A stretch of 64,000 nucleotides of DNA from Rhizobiaceae bacterium (GTDB taxonomy: Bacteria > Pseudomonadota > Alphaproteobacteria > Rhizobiales > Rhizobiaceae). Every line of letters begins with the position of its first letter. The first letter of the stretch is position 1. Location of the stretch: assembly GCA_023953905.1 (NCBI GenBank), contig JAMLJA010000005.1, forward strand, positions 124,001-188,000, given 5' to 3'. This document shows, piece after piece, positions 18,061 to 29,518 of this stretch. The position numbers and the translations under genes are program-made. The notes under the pieces are model-generated. The model made no database searches, had not been told where the DNA came from, and saw nothing but the letters and a program-made list of their open reading frames with translations.

Positions 18061-19524
18061 ATGTCTGCGCGCGCGCTGATGTTCCAGGGAACGGGATCGG
18101 ACGTCGGCAAATCGCTCGTGGTTGCAGGACTGGCGCGCGCCTATGCCAACCGTGGCCTCAAGGTCCGCCCTTTCAAACCGCAAAACATGTCCAACAACGC
18201 GGCGGTCACTGAGGACGGTGGCGAAATTGGCCGTGCGCAGGCGCTGCAGGCGCGAGCGGCGCGCGTAGCGCCGACAGTCCACATGAACCCGGTCCTCCTC
18301 AAGCCGCAAGGCGCGACGGGTGCTCAGATTATCGTGCAGGGAAGAGTATTCGGCACCGCGAAGGCTGCGCAGTACCAGGACGTGAAGCCGAGACTGTTGC
18401 CACAGGTTCTCGAGAGCTTCTCGCTCCTCAAATCGGACGCTGACCTTGTTCTGGTCGAAGGGGCGGGTAGCGCATCCGAGATAAATCTTAGGGCCAACGA
18501 TATTGCAAATATGGGATTTGCCCGCGCCGCAGACGTGCCGGTTGTATTGATTGGCGATATCGACCGAGGTGGCGTGATCGCCAGCCTTGTGGGCACAAAG
18601 TCGGTCATCGAGCGAGATGACGCAGCGATGATTGCCGGCTTCATCGTGAATCGCTTTCGTGGCGATCCGACGCTGTTTGCCAGCGGCATGGCCGATATTT
18701 CGTATCGGACAGGTTGGCGTTCTTTCGGTCTGCTGCCTTTCTTTGCGGGCGCGCGCAAGCTGCCGGCGGAAGATGCGCTCGGTCTGTCGCACGGAAGCCA
18801 GCATTCAGGTGCGGGCGCGCGGATCAAGATTGCAGTGCCGATCTTGCCGCATATCTCGAACTTCGACGATCTCGACCCGCTGGATGCGGAACCGGATGTC
18901 GAGGTGGAGCGCGTCTGGCCCGGCGAAGCGTTGCCCGGAGACGCGAAACTTATCTTATTGCTCGGTTCCAAGGCGACAATCGCGGACCTCCATGTGTTGC
19001 GGCAGGCTGGATTCGATATCGATATCGCGGCACATGTTCGACGTGGCGGCCATGTCCTTGGGCTGTGCGGTGGATATCAGATGCTGGGCCAATCGATCAG
19101 TGATCCCTATGGGACGGAGGGGCCATCCGGATCGGTCGAAGGGCTAGGGCTGCTCGATGTCGAAACGATACTGACGTCGACCAAGCGATTGATGCCGGCA
19201 TCGGGCCATACAGTCGACGGAACCACATTTCGTGGCTACGAGATGCATATGGGCGAGACTGAGGGTCCCGCCCGCGCTCAGCCTTTTGCTATCATGGGCG
19301 ATGGCAGCTCGGAGGGTGCCCTCTCACGCAACGGCAGGATAGCGGGGACCTATGTTCACGGCTTCTTCGCCGACGATGATCAGCGTGGCGCCTGGCTGAA
19401 GCGACTCGGCGGCGCGCCGTCAGGCGTGAACTATGATGACGGCGTCGACACCACGCTTGACGATCTGGCCGTCCATATGGAGGCACATCTGGATCTCGAC
19501 GGTCTGCTCAGCCATGCCAGATGA
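18061..19524 (+). CDS. cobQ: Cobyric acid synthase
   Basis: CobQ amidates side chains b, d, e and g of adenosylcobyrinic acid a,c-diamide with glutamine and ATP. The 487-residue protein has an N-terminal P-loop region ([19 protein letters not shown], then [13 protein letters not shown]), the mid-region [18 protein letters not shown], and a C-terminal class I glutaminase-like domain with the Cys nucleophile in [12 protein letters not shown]. The length is typical. It ends the riboswitch-led plus-strand unit, and its last 17 bases overlap the end of cbiB on the opposite strand. Confidence 0.95.
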   Translation: MSARALMFQGTGSDVGKSLVVAGLARAYANRGLKVRPFKPQNMSNNAAVTEDGGEIGRAQALQARAARVAPTVHMNPVLLKPQGATGAQIIVQGRVFGTAKAAQYQDVKPRLLPQVLESFSLLKSDADLVLVEGAGSASEINLRANDIANMGFARAADVPVVLIGDIDRGGVIASLVGTKSVIERDDAAMIAGFIVNRFRGDPTLFASGMADISYRTGWRSFGLLPFFAGARKLPAEDALGLSHGSQHSGAGARIKIAVPILPHISNFDDLDPLDAEPDVEVERVWPGEALPGDAKLILLLGSKATIADLHVLRQAGFDIDIAAHVRRGGHVLGLCGGYQMLGQSISDPYGTEGPSGSVEGLGLLDVETILTSTKRLMPASGHTVDGTTFRGYEMHMGETEGPARAQPFAIMGDGSSEGALSRNGRIAGTYVHGFFADDDQRGAWLKRLGGAPSGVNYDDGVDTTLDDLAVHMEAHLDLDGLLSHAR

Positions 19525-20473
19525 GAAACCCGATGAGCCCCACGAGAAGGATGAGCAACGCGTCGGCCATCCAGTAGAGTTTGAGCGCCCGTCGGATGTC
19601 GTCGGACGTTGCGTCGCGCTTTCCTCTTCCCATCGGCGCATCTGTCGTCAGTTGCCCCCCATAGTGACGCGGCCCTGCGAGCGAAAGCCCAAGCGCGCCT
19701 GCAAACGCTGCCTCCGGCCATCCCGCATTCGGCGAGCGGTGGGACTTCGCGTCGCGCCAGACCGAACGCCACGCCTCGACCGGATTTGCGCCGGGAACGA
19801 TGGCCGCCGCCACGATTACGAGCAAGGCAGTGAGGCGGGACGCCGGAAGATTGATGAGATCGTCGAACCGAGCCGACGCCCATCCAAATGCGCCATGACG
19901 GTCCGTCTTGTGGCCTATCATGGAATCTGCGGTGTTCACGGTCTTGTAGATTGCAGCCCCGGGCAAACCACCAAGCGTCAGCCAGAATGTCGGCGCGACT
20001 ATTCCGTCGGAGAAGTTTTCGGCAAGGCTTTCGATTGCTGCACGGCACACACCAGCTTCGTCGAGGCGATCAGGATCACGCCCGACGATCATCGAGACGG
20101 CAATGCGTCCATCCGAAACACCGCCCGATTCAACTGCTCGCGCAACCGCGGCCACATGGCTCGCGAGGCTGCGTTGCGCGATCAATGTGCTGGCAAGCAC
20201 AGCAACAAGGAAGATGCCGCCGGTGATGGGGAGAAGCAGCGACTGAACGATACCCGCAACGCCGCCCGATACGAGGGCGAGCAGGAAAAGAGCCAGGACG
20301 CCGAGCGCCTTGCGCGCCGAGTGCGAATAGGCGCTGCGGTTGAGACGGACATCAAGAACCGAGATCAGCTTTCCTATCCAGATCACTGGATGGCCGATCG
20401 CACGCACGATCCGATCGGGGTATCCGAACGTGAGTTCGATCAAAAGCGACAGGAAGGCGAGTGGAGCTGACAT
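19508..20473 (-). CDS. cbiB: Adenosylcobinamide-phosphate synthase (CbiB/CobD)
   Basis: This membrane protein attaches the aminopropanol-phosphate arm to adenosylcobyric acid. The 321-residue product has the family opener [25 protein letters not shown], the acidic [31 protein letters not shown] block, and the C-terminal [16 protein letters not shown] motif, with several transmembrane helices between. The open frame extends upstream into antisense of cobC. The ATG at 20473 precedes the conserved N-terminus directly and overlaps the cobC ATG (shared CATG). In P. denitrificans nomenclature this gene is cobD. Confidence 0.93.
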   Translation of the reverse strand: MSAPLAFLSLLIELTFGYPDRIVRAIGHPVIWIGKLISVLDVRLNRSAYSHSARKALGVLALFLLALVSGGVAGIVQSLLLPITGGIFLVAVLASTLIAQRSLASHVAAVARAVESGGVSDGRIAVSMIVGRDPDRLDEAGVCRAAIESLAENFSDGIVAPTFWLTLGGLPGAAIYKTVNTADSMIGHKTDRHGAFGWASARFDDLINLPASRLTALLVIVAAAIVPGANPVEAWRSVWRDAKSHRSPNAGWPEAAFAGALGLSLAGPRHYGGQLTTDAPMGRGKRDATSDDIRRALKLYWMADALLILLVGLIGFLIWHG

Positions 20474-21521
20474 GACGCTTCGAACGGAGGTTGCGCAGAT
20501 AATTGACCATGGCGGCAGTCTGGACCGGGCGCGCATGCGCTTTCCCGATGCACCTGAGCCGTGGGTGGATTTGTCGACCGGTATCAACCCGCACGCATAT
20601 CCGCAACTCGATCTGCCGAGAGATATTTTCACCCGGCTCCCCGAACCTCTCCGTTCGACCGAATTGTGTCGTGTCGCGGCGCGCAACTACCACGCTCCGT
20701 CGCCTGCGAATGTGGTCGCCGCCCCGGGGACTCAGATCCTGCTGCCGCGTGTGATGTCGCTCGTGAAGCCGGGCAGGGCGCTTGTGCTTGCCCCGACCTA
20801 CGCGGAACACATTCGCGCGGCTGCGATAGCCGGACACCGTTCAAATTATGTCGGCACGTTCGAGGCGCTGTTCGACGCCGACCTTGCGGTTGTCGTCAAT
20901 CCGAATAACCCGGATGGACGCATTGTCGAGCGCGCGAAACTGCGGGAACTCGCATATCACATGCAGTCGAAGGGCGGACTGCTTGTCGTCGACGAAGCGT
21001 TCATGGATGTCGGGCCTCAGGAGGCGAGCCTCGCCAGCGAAGTCGAGGCGTGTCGAGCCATCGTCCTGAGGTCGTTCGGAAAGTTCTTCGGACTGGCAGG
21101 TATTCGACTCGGGTTTGCGTTGGCTCCCCAAGATCTGGCTCAGCGTCTCGATGACGAGCTCGGACCCTGGGCAGTATCAGGTCCGGCTATGGAGATTGGC
21201 ATCGCGGCCCTTTCCGACGAAGTCTGGCAGAACAAAATGCGCCGCCGGCTTTCGGAGGAAGTGGGGCAACTCGATCGCATCCTTGGGAGGGCCGGGCTAT
21301 CTCCGATCGGCGGCACCAGCTTGTTTCGATTCGTGGAGACCCAGTTCGCGAAAGCAATCTTCGATGCCCTAGGCCGTGCCGGAATTTTGGTGCGCGGCTT
21401 TCAGGACCTTCCAAGCGCGTTGCGATTTGGTCTGCCGGCAAGCATGGGCGATCTTCGGCGCCTCGACCTGGCGCTGCAGAAGATCGCCACAAGGCGCGAT
21501 TCCGGAGTTGCGGCGGAATGA
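20472..21521 (+). CDS. cobC: Threonine-phosphate decarboxylase (PLP-dependent), aminopropanol-phosphate supply
   Basis: This class I/II aminotransferase-fold enzyme decarboxylates L-threonine-O-3-phosphate to (R)-1-aminopropan-2-ol phosphate, the substrate of CbiB. The 349-residue protein shows DLSTGINPHAYP at the N-terminus, VVNPNNPDGRIV near residue 145, VVDEAFMDVGP near residue 178, and the PLP-lysine motif RSFGKFFGLAGIRLGF near residue 200. The start at 20472 shares CATG with the divergent cbiB. Its stop overlaps the next gene (ATGA), a tyrosine-phosphatase-like protein. It is the CobC of the P. denitrificans naming and the CobD of Salmonella. Confidence 0.93.
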   Translation: MTLRTEVAQIIDHGGSLDRARMRFPDAPEPWVDLSTGINPHAYPQLDLPRDIFTRLPEPLRSTELCRVAARNYHAPSPANVVAAPGTQILLPRVMSLVKPGRALVLAPTYAEHIRAAAIAGHRSNYVGTFEALFDADLAVVVNPNNPDGRIVERAKLRELAYHMQSKGGLLVVDEAFMDVGPQEASLASEVEACRAIVLRSFGKFFGLAGIRLGFALAPQDLAQRLDDELGPWAVSGPAMEIGIAALSDEVWQNKMRRRLSEEVGQLDRILGRAGLSPIGGTSLFRFVETQFAKAIFDALGRAGILVRGFQDLPSALRFGLPASMGDLRRLDLALQKIATRRDSGVAAE

Positions 21522-22030
21522 TCCATGTCACGCCACTTTCAAAGCTGGACGAAACCCTTGCGCGATCAGGCGCGCGCCATTTGGTTACCCTGATGAAGGA
21601 GGGAGACAATTTCTCTCGTCCCGCCTCACCAAAGTCCGCCGACCATCTGATGCTGCATATGCATGACATTGTCGAAGAGATTCCGGGCTTTGTTGCACCA
21701 TCGCAAGGTCATGTGTCTGAGTTGCTGGATTTCGCGCGCCGCTGGGATCGTCGCACACCGCTCGCGATCAATTGCTATGCCGGGATTAGCCGTTCGACAG
21801 CGGCTGCCTATATCGTGGCCGCCGCACTGTCTCCGAACCGCGACGAGATGGAATTGGCCCGCGAGCTTCGAGACCTTTCTCCAAGCGCCACTCCAAACCT
21901 ACGATTGATTGCTCTCGCAGACGTTTTGCTTCGGCGAAATGGACGCATGATCGACGCCATCCGATCGATAGGGCGCGGATGCGACGCATTCGAAGGGGCT
22001 CCTTTTGTAATTCGCTTATTGGACCATTGA
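21518..22030 (+). CDS. Protein-tyrosine-phosphatase-fold protein coupled to cobC
   Basis: A 170-residue soluble protein with the phosphatase loop C-x5-R at residues 86-92 (NCYAGISRST), giving a Cys nucleophile and phosphate-binding Arg. The residue before the Cys is Asn, not the common His. It resembles the atypical tyrosine/dual-specificity phosphatase family found in rhizobia, where substrates are unknown. Its ATG overlaps the cobC stop (ATGA), so it is made together with a cobalamin enzyme. A function on a cobalamin-pathway phosphate, such as alpha-ribazole phosphate, is inference; it may equally be a general phosphatase. Confidence 0.78.
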   Translation: MIHVTPLSKLDETLARSGARHLVTLMKEGDNFSRPASPKSADHLMLHMHDIVEEIPGFVAPSQGHVSELLDFARRWDRRTPLAINCYAGISRSTAAAYIVAAALSPNRDEMELARELRDLSPSATPNLRLIALADVLLRRNGRMIDAIRSIGRGCDAFEGAPFVIRLLDH

Positions 22031-22199
22031 TCGGCTTGTGATGACACAATTGAAGGCTCATGTTGTGGCGATGCGGGACTCGTTCGAATGTCAAGCACAA
22101 GCAGTTTGGTTCACAAGCGATAACGCTCAGTGGATTTTTCCGCGCGGCTTTCGCGCTGTCTTTAAGCCATCTCTGAGATGATCTCCCCCGTCAGGTTCT

Positions 22200-23003
22200 A
22201 TGGCCACTTCCGCTCCAACACTGCCGAAGACACTGGTGAGCACGCTTCGTAAGGGAGCGCCCAGCTATATCCAGTTCGACAGCGATCACTGCACATCGAT
22301 TGCCTCTTACAATATTCACAAATGCGTCGGGACGGATGGCCGCTTCATGCCTGACCGGATCGCCCATGTGGTTGGTGAATTGAACGCGGATATCGTCGCG
22401 TTGCAGGAGGCCGACGAAAGACTCGGCAACCGTCAGGGACTTCTCGATCTGGACGCGTTGCACAAGCACACCGGTCTGGTTCCTCTTCACAAGCCAGACA
22501 ACCAACTCAGCCATGGCTGGCGCGGAAACCTCATTCTGGCCCGAGAAGGTATCGTCAAGAACCGGGCACAGGTCCGGCTTCCCGGACTAGAACCGCGCGG
22601 CGCGGTGATTGTGGATCTGGAGTTGAAGGGCGTGACGGTGCGCATCATAGCAGCCCACTTCGGACTTTTGCGGCGCTCTCGCTCCTTGCAGGCATCGACA
22701 CTCGTGGAAGCGGCGCGCTCCGTCATTCACCCGACCATATTGCTTGGGGATCTCAATGAATGGCGCGTCGGCAACCGCTCATCGCTTCTGGAGTTTCTGC
22801 CGCATTTTGGGCCGGTGCATGCCATACTGCCGAGCTTTCCTTCCCGCTACCCGCTCCTTGCGCTGGATCGAATACTCGCGCGTCCGGCAAACATGATTTC
22901 CAGCATTGAGATCCACAATTCTCCTTTGGCGCGCGTGGCGTCAGATCATTTGCCGATAAAGGCAAAGCTCAATCTCGATACGTCGGTCTCCAGTGCTGGT
23001 TGA
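22200..23003 (+). CDS. Endonuclease/exonuclease/phosphatase (EEP) family protein
   Basis: A 267-residue EEP-fold protein. The motifs are SYNIHKCVG at residues 36-44, the metal-binding Glu70 in VALQEAD, ILLGDLNEW in the last third, and ASDHLPIKAK near the end with the catalytic Asp-His pair. Members cleave phosphodiesters in DNA, RNA or lipids, so the substrate is not fixed by sequence. No signal peptide is seen, so the protein is probably cytoplasmic. The next gene, a DNA glycosylase, starts inside its last 11 bases, which suggests a DNA repair partner. Confidence 0.82.
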   Translation: MATSAPTLPKTLVSTLRKGAPSYIQFDSDHCTSIASYNIHKCVGTDGRFMPDRIAHVVGELNADIVALQEADERLGNRQGLLDLDALHKHTGLVPLHKPDNQLSHGWRGNLILAREGIVKNRAQVRLPGLEPRGAVIVDLELKGVTVRIIAAHFGLLRRSRSLQASTLVEAARSVIHPTILLGDLNEWRVGNRSSLLEFLPHFGPVHAILPSFPSRYPLLALDRILARPANMISSIEIHNSPLARVASDHLPIKAKLNLDTSVSSAG

Positions 23004-23586
23004 GGGAGCAGCAAAACGGCAAGCCCCCAAGTCGATTCTGGAGTTCTTTGAGCGGCGCGCGGTGGATGTTGCGCCGGACCTCATCGGGGCCGAGTTCTGC
23101 TTCAATGATGTCGGTGGCATGATTGTTGAAGCAGAAGCCTATGAGCCCGATGACCCCGCCTCGCATAGCTTTCGCGGGCCTACGGCGCGCAATAGCGCAA
23201 TGTTCGGCCCGCCGGGTCGGCTCTATGTTTATCGCTCCTATGGAATTCACTGGTGCGTGAACTTCGTATGTCTTCCCGGAAGTGCCGTTCTGCTCAGGGC
23301 CATCGAACCACGGCATGGCATCGACGTCATGCAGAAGCGGCGAGGCAACCCTGTTTTTCGCCTTCTGTGTTCGGGGCCTGGACGACTGGCTCAGGCGCTC
23401 GGCATCGATTTGAGTGCGAACGGACTGAACCTCGACAGAGCGCCATTTTCTTTGAACTTGCCAAAGACAAAGCCCGATCTTGTATCCGGCCGACGTATCG
23501 GCATCTCTAAAGCGGTGGAGCAGCCCTGGCGTTTTGGATATGCGGGCTCAGCACATCTCAGCAGGCCGTTTCCGCATGCCAAATGA
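22993..23586 (+). CDS. 3-methyladenine DNA glycosylase, AAG/MPG type
   Basis: This enzyme excises alkylated purines and hypoxanthine and leaves an abasic site. The 197-residue protein fits the AAG family: a short N-terminal helix (LEFFERRAVDVAPDLIG), the catalytic Glu region GGMIVEAEAYEPDDPASH, GRLYVYRSYGIHWCVNFV, and LCSGPGRLAQALGID. The start is a GTG at 22993 inside the end of the EEP gene, so the two are translationally coupled. Length is normal for a bacterial AAG. Confidence 0.9.
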   Translation: MLVEGAAKRQAPKSILEFFERRAVDVAPDLIGAEFCFNDVGGMIVEAEAYEPDDPASHSFRGPTARNSAMFGPPGRLYVYRSYGIHWCVNFVCLPGSAVLLRAIEPRHGIDVMQKRRGNPVFRLLCSGPGRLAQALGIDLSANGLNLDRAPFSLNLPKTKPDLVSGRRIGISKAVEQPWRFGYAGSAHLSRPFPHAK

Positions 23587-23688
23587 TGAAGATAGTGCCA
23601 GATGACGGGCCGTTTCAGACCACAGTATGGCTATCTCGTAGTTCTCGCACTACACAGGATCAGGACAAACGTGCGGGAGGGCGGCACC

Positions 23689-23739
23689 ATGGCGGGATCG
23701 GGAGGAGATTGCCGTTGCCTGCCATGTCAGCCTAGTTAA
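23689..23739 (+). CDS. Candidate 16-codon Cys-rich leader ORF upstream of the cyclase
   Basis: ATG at 23689 follows a good ribosome site (GGGAGG at about 23676-23681) and encodes MAGSGGDCRCLPCQPS, ending TAA at 23739. Three of its 16 residues are cysteine. The stop lies 6 bases before the cyclase start at 23746. The last codons run through the left arm of a perfect hairpin whose right arm contains the cyclase start. Whether it is translated is unknown; the position suggests a leader peptide for translational coupling. Confidence 0.4.
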   Translation: MAGSGGDCRCLPCQPS

Positions 23740-23750
23740 CCTGACATGGC
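23721..23750 (+). promoter_or_regulatory. Perfect 10-bp inverted repeat overlapping the cyclase start codon
   Basis: GCCATGTCAG at 23721-23730 is the exact reverse complement of CTGACATGGC at 23741-23750, with the 10-base spacer CCTAGTTAAC. The right arm contains the ATG at 23746-23748. As RNA the hairpin would hide the start codon; as DNA it could be a dyad operator. Confidence 0.6.
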
Positions 23751-25704
23751 GACAGACCCCCCCCAAGGTCGGACCGTGTGGATGGGGCCTCTCCGGGTCC
23801 ATCTCAGTGTCGTCATTGTGTTGCTTTTGCTCGCCACGTCACTGCCCTTGATCTGGTTGAGCTATCAGCAGGGCAGGCGCCTTGCGATCGAGTCCGCTAC
23901 GACCAAGATGCAATTGCTCAGTCGGCACGCGATCGATCACTATCGAAACGTTTACGGCCACGGATACGTTGCCGTCAGCATGGCCGCCGCGCTCGATACG
24001 TTCGAGCTGCCGCCACCTGCCGAGCTTGGCAACAAACGTGATTTTCTAGTTAGGGTGCTTTCCGTCTCACGCTATCTGGACAGCATCTATGCCGGATATC
24101 CGGACGGAAGTTTTGTTCAAGCCGTGAGCCTTGAGACCAACCCGCGCTGGGGCGAAGTTCTTGCTGCACCGGATGGGGCAGCCTTCGCCTTGCGCACGAT
24201 TGAGCGGGAAGCGGGGCGAAGCATCGCTAAGTGGACGTTTTTGGATGACAGTGATCATGTCATGTCGGAACGCGTAGACGACAAGTCCACCTTCGACCCC
24301 ACTCGTCGTGAATGGTACAATGCCGCGCATGCAGCGCCAGAGAACGAGGCCATTGCGGTTGGCCCTTATACCACGGCCACGACCGGGGCTCTCACACTCA
24401 CAATAGCTCAGCGCAATCACTATGCGAACGACGTTGTTCTGGGCGCGGATCTTCTCCTGGAAACAATGAGCCGCCTTCTCGCTGAAAATGCCGCGTCCGA
24501 ACATACCGTCGGATTTGTCTTCGATGAACGCCATCGCCTGATCGCGCATTCCAATGCCGCCATGATGAAACAAATCATGCAGGGACTGGAGTCAAGCAGA
24601 CACGTTGCTTCGCCAAGCATCAACGATCCCGTTCTGGCGAAGGTCCAGGAACTGCTCGAACATCACGATCCAACCAACAGTACCGAAAACACGGAGGTTG
24701 AGGGGAGGCGCTATCTTTTCGAGATTTCGGCTATCGATTCCACGGATCTCGTCGATGGGACCACAGTGGTGATGGCGGCGCCTCTTTCCGACTTCACCGC
24801 AGAGAGCAGACAACTGGTGGTCCGAGCGCTCGCGATCTCTGCCGCGCTCCTGCTTCTCGGCGTGATCGCCGCGCTGGTCGTTTCCCGGCTGATCACCCGA
24901 TCGCTGCAAACGCTGACAGGCGCGGCGCGCGACATTGGCGACCTCGAGACGGACCGATCGATGGCGATGGCCTCCCACATCACGGAGATCGCAACCCTCG
25001 CATCCACATTGGAGACCGCGCGTCACGCGCTTCAGACTTTCGCGCTTTATGTACCAAGGGAGCTTGTGCGCCGAGTCGTTGCGTCCGGACAGGCATCGGA
25101 AGACGCGTCTCGCCTCGAAGTGACGGTTCTGTTTTCCGACATCCGCGATTTCACGACGATCTCCGAGGCCAACCCTCCAGAGCACGTCGTCGCGCTGCTC
25201 TCCGACTACTTCGAGATGATGAACCGTATAGTCGAGCGCCAGAATGGGGTCATCGTGCAATATCTGGGTGACTCGATCTACGCGATGTGGAACGCGCCCA
25301 CGACCAATCCGCGGCACGTGTCAGATGCGTGCCGGTGTGCGCTTGCGTTGAAGCAAGGTGTCGACGAACTTAATCGCGCGAACCGTGCTGCCGGACGGCC
25401 CGAACTTGTGACGCGGTTCGGGCTCCACACGGGCGTAGCGGTGGTCGGCAATGTCGGCGCGCGAAAGCGGCTCCAGTACACGGCGATGGGTGACACGGTG
25501 AACGTCGCGTCGCGGCTGGAAGGGCTGAACAAGTCATACGGAACGACGATTCTCGTCAGTCGAGCAATTGTCGATCGGGCCGAGCCGGGCTTTTCTTTTC
25601 GACCTCTAGGGAGTGCCCACGCAAAGGGACGCCACGAGGAAATCGAAGTCTTTGAATTGGGTGGATTATCGAGCCACCCCGACACACCTGCTGCGTCGTC
25701 GTGA
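23746..25704 (+). CDS. Membrane-bound class III adenylate/guanylate cyclase with extracytoplasmic sensor and HAMP
   Basis: A 652-residue nucleotide cyclase. A transmembrane helix at about residues 18-40 is followed by a long periplasmic Cache-like sensor region to about 350, a second helix (LVVRALAISAALLLLGVIAALV), a HAMP-like linker and a C-terminal class III cyclase domain. The catalytic domain has the metal-binding aspartates in VLFSDIRDFTTIS and VQYLGDSIYAMWNAP, and RLQYTAMGDTVNVASRLEGLN near the end. The product is probably cAMP but this is not proven. No ribosome site precedes the ATG at 23746, which lies in a hairpin; an in-frame ATG at 23782 is the alternative start. It is probably regulated through the leader described separately. 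Confidence 0.9.
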   Translation: MATDPPQGRTVWMGPLRVHLSVVIVLLLLATSLPLIWLSYQQGRRLAIESATTKMQLLSRHAIDHYRNVYGHGYVAVSMAAALDTFELPPPAELGNKRDFLVRVLSVSRYLDSIYAGYPDGSFVQAVSLETNPRWGEVLAAPDGAAFALRTIEREAGRSIAKWTFLDDSDHVMSERVDDKSTFDPTRREWYNAAHAAPENEAIAVGPYTTATTGALTLTIAQRNHYANDVVLGADLLLETMSRLLAENAASEHTVGFVFDERHRLIAHSNAAMMKQIMQGLESSRHVASPSINDPVLAKVQELLEHHDPTNSTENTEVEGRRYLFEISAIDSTDLVDGTTVVMAAPLSDFTAESRQLVVRALAISAALLLLGVIAALVVSRLITRSLQTLTGAARDIGDLETDRSMAMASHITEIATLASTLETARHALQTFALYVPRELVRRVVASGQASEDASRLEVTVLFSDIRDFTTISEANPPEHVVALLSDYFEMMNRIVERQNGVIVQYLGDSIYAMWNAPTTNPRHVSDACRCALALKQGVDELNRANRAAGRPELVTRFGLHTGVAVVGNVGARKRLQYTAMGDTVNVASRLEGLNKSYGTTILVSRAIVDRAEPGFSFRPLGSAHAKGRHEEIEVFELGGLSSHPDTPAASS

Positions 25705-25827
25705 AGCAATCTCATATCCATTTGAAATAACGCAAGAATTTGGCGTTGGATAAAGCGCTGCGCTATTGGATCGGCAAGCTCCGTTCCTATATAAGGGGGC
25801 AGTGATTCCCTCGGGACTTGATTTATT

Positions 25828-28635
<2,808 letters not shown>

Positions 28636-28684
28636 AGCGGCTTTGGCATAATTAAGGACGGGTCAACCGACAAATTCCGGCGCG

Positions 28685-28828
28685 TTAGTTGCGCCGCGAC
28701 GCGCCAAAACCGTCAAATCGTCTCTTTGTGTCGTCGATGCGAACGCGTTGGGCTTCGCGATGCATTCCGAGCGCGGTCGCAATCAGCATCAAGACTGTCA
28801 TGGCCATGGCAAGCATGTAGATAAGCAT
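28685..28828 (-). CDS. Small single-pass membrane protein (47 aa), unknown function
   Basis: The ATG at 28828 follows AGGAG with a suitable spacing and encodes a hydrophobic helix (LIYMLAMAMTVLMLIATALGM) followed by a basic tail ending GFGASRRN. A longer frame from 28981 exists, but it lacks an obvious ribosome site and has no hydrophobic character before this point. It sits between gyrA (convergent) and coaD (divergent). I do not recognise a family; the predicted topology is one helix with a positively charged cytoplasmic C-terminus. Confidence 0.5.
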   Translation of the reverse strand: MLIYMLAMAMTVLMLIATALGMHREAQRVRIDDTKRRFDGFGASRRN

Positions 28829-29001
28829 TGGCGTGATCTCCTGCACTGACAACGGTCGCCCCAGAAATTGGTTGCATTGAGGGGTGTCACAACCTTGTGC
28901 TTTCAGATGTGAAGATATTCTGATCGCATCGTTCATCTTGGGTTCATGTCGCCCGATCGCGCGAATTGCGTTTAGGTCCATGGCTCGCTAGAAGCAGCGC
29001 C

Positions 29002-29508
29002 ATGACAAATCGCATTGCCATATATGCTGGCTCCTTTGACCCGCTGACCAACGGGCATCTTGACGTGCTCAAGGCATCATTGGCGGTCGCCGACCTGATA
29101 TATGCGGCTATTGGTATTCATCCGGGAAAGAAGCCGCTGTTCAGCTTTGACGAACGCGTTTCTCTCATCGAAACCTCCTGCAAGGCAGAGCTTGGCGCGG
29201 ACGCGAAGCGCGTGAAGGTCGTCTCGTTCAATGGCTTGGTCATCGATGCTGCACGGGCGCATGGCGCCTCGATCATGATACGGGGACTGCGCGATGGCAC
29301 GGATCTCGACTATGAAATGCAGATGGCGGGCATGAACGAGACAATGGCGCCGGAACTGCAGACGGTGTTTCTTCCAGCCAGTCCGTCGGTAAGAACGATT
29401 ACCGCCACATTGGTCAGGCAGATCGCCGGCATGGGTGGCGATATCGTGCCGTTTGTTCCGGCAGCCGTTGCACCTGCACTGCGTGACAAGTTCCCAGCAA
29501 ACCCCTAG
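29002..29508 (+). CDS. coaD: Phosphopantetheine adenylyltransferase
   Basis: CoaD makes dephospho-CoA from 4'-phosphopantetheine and ATP, the penultimate step of CoA synthesis. The 168-residue protein begins [19 protein letters not shown], with the T/HxGH nucleotidyltransferase motif, and has [21 protein letters not shown] and [20 protein letters not shown] as usual. The start at 29002 directly precedes the conserved region; the upstream frame is not conserved. The next gene begins 10 bases after its stop. Confidence 0.96.
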   Translation: MTNRIAIYAGSFDPLTNGHLDVLKASLAVADLIYAAIGIHPGKKPLFSFDERVSLIETSCKAELGADAKRVKVVSFNGLVIDAARAHGASIMIRGLRDGTDLDYEMQMAGMNETMAPELQTVFLPASPSVRTITATLVRQIAGMGGDIVPFVPAAVAPALRDKFPANP

Positions 29509-29518
29509 GGAGATTTCA

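Noticed and set aside
17410..18804. Long minus-strand open frame across cobO/cobQ
   Set aside because: Antisense to two well-supported cobalamin genes and rich in residues expected from reversed codons; no motif.
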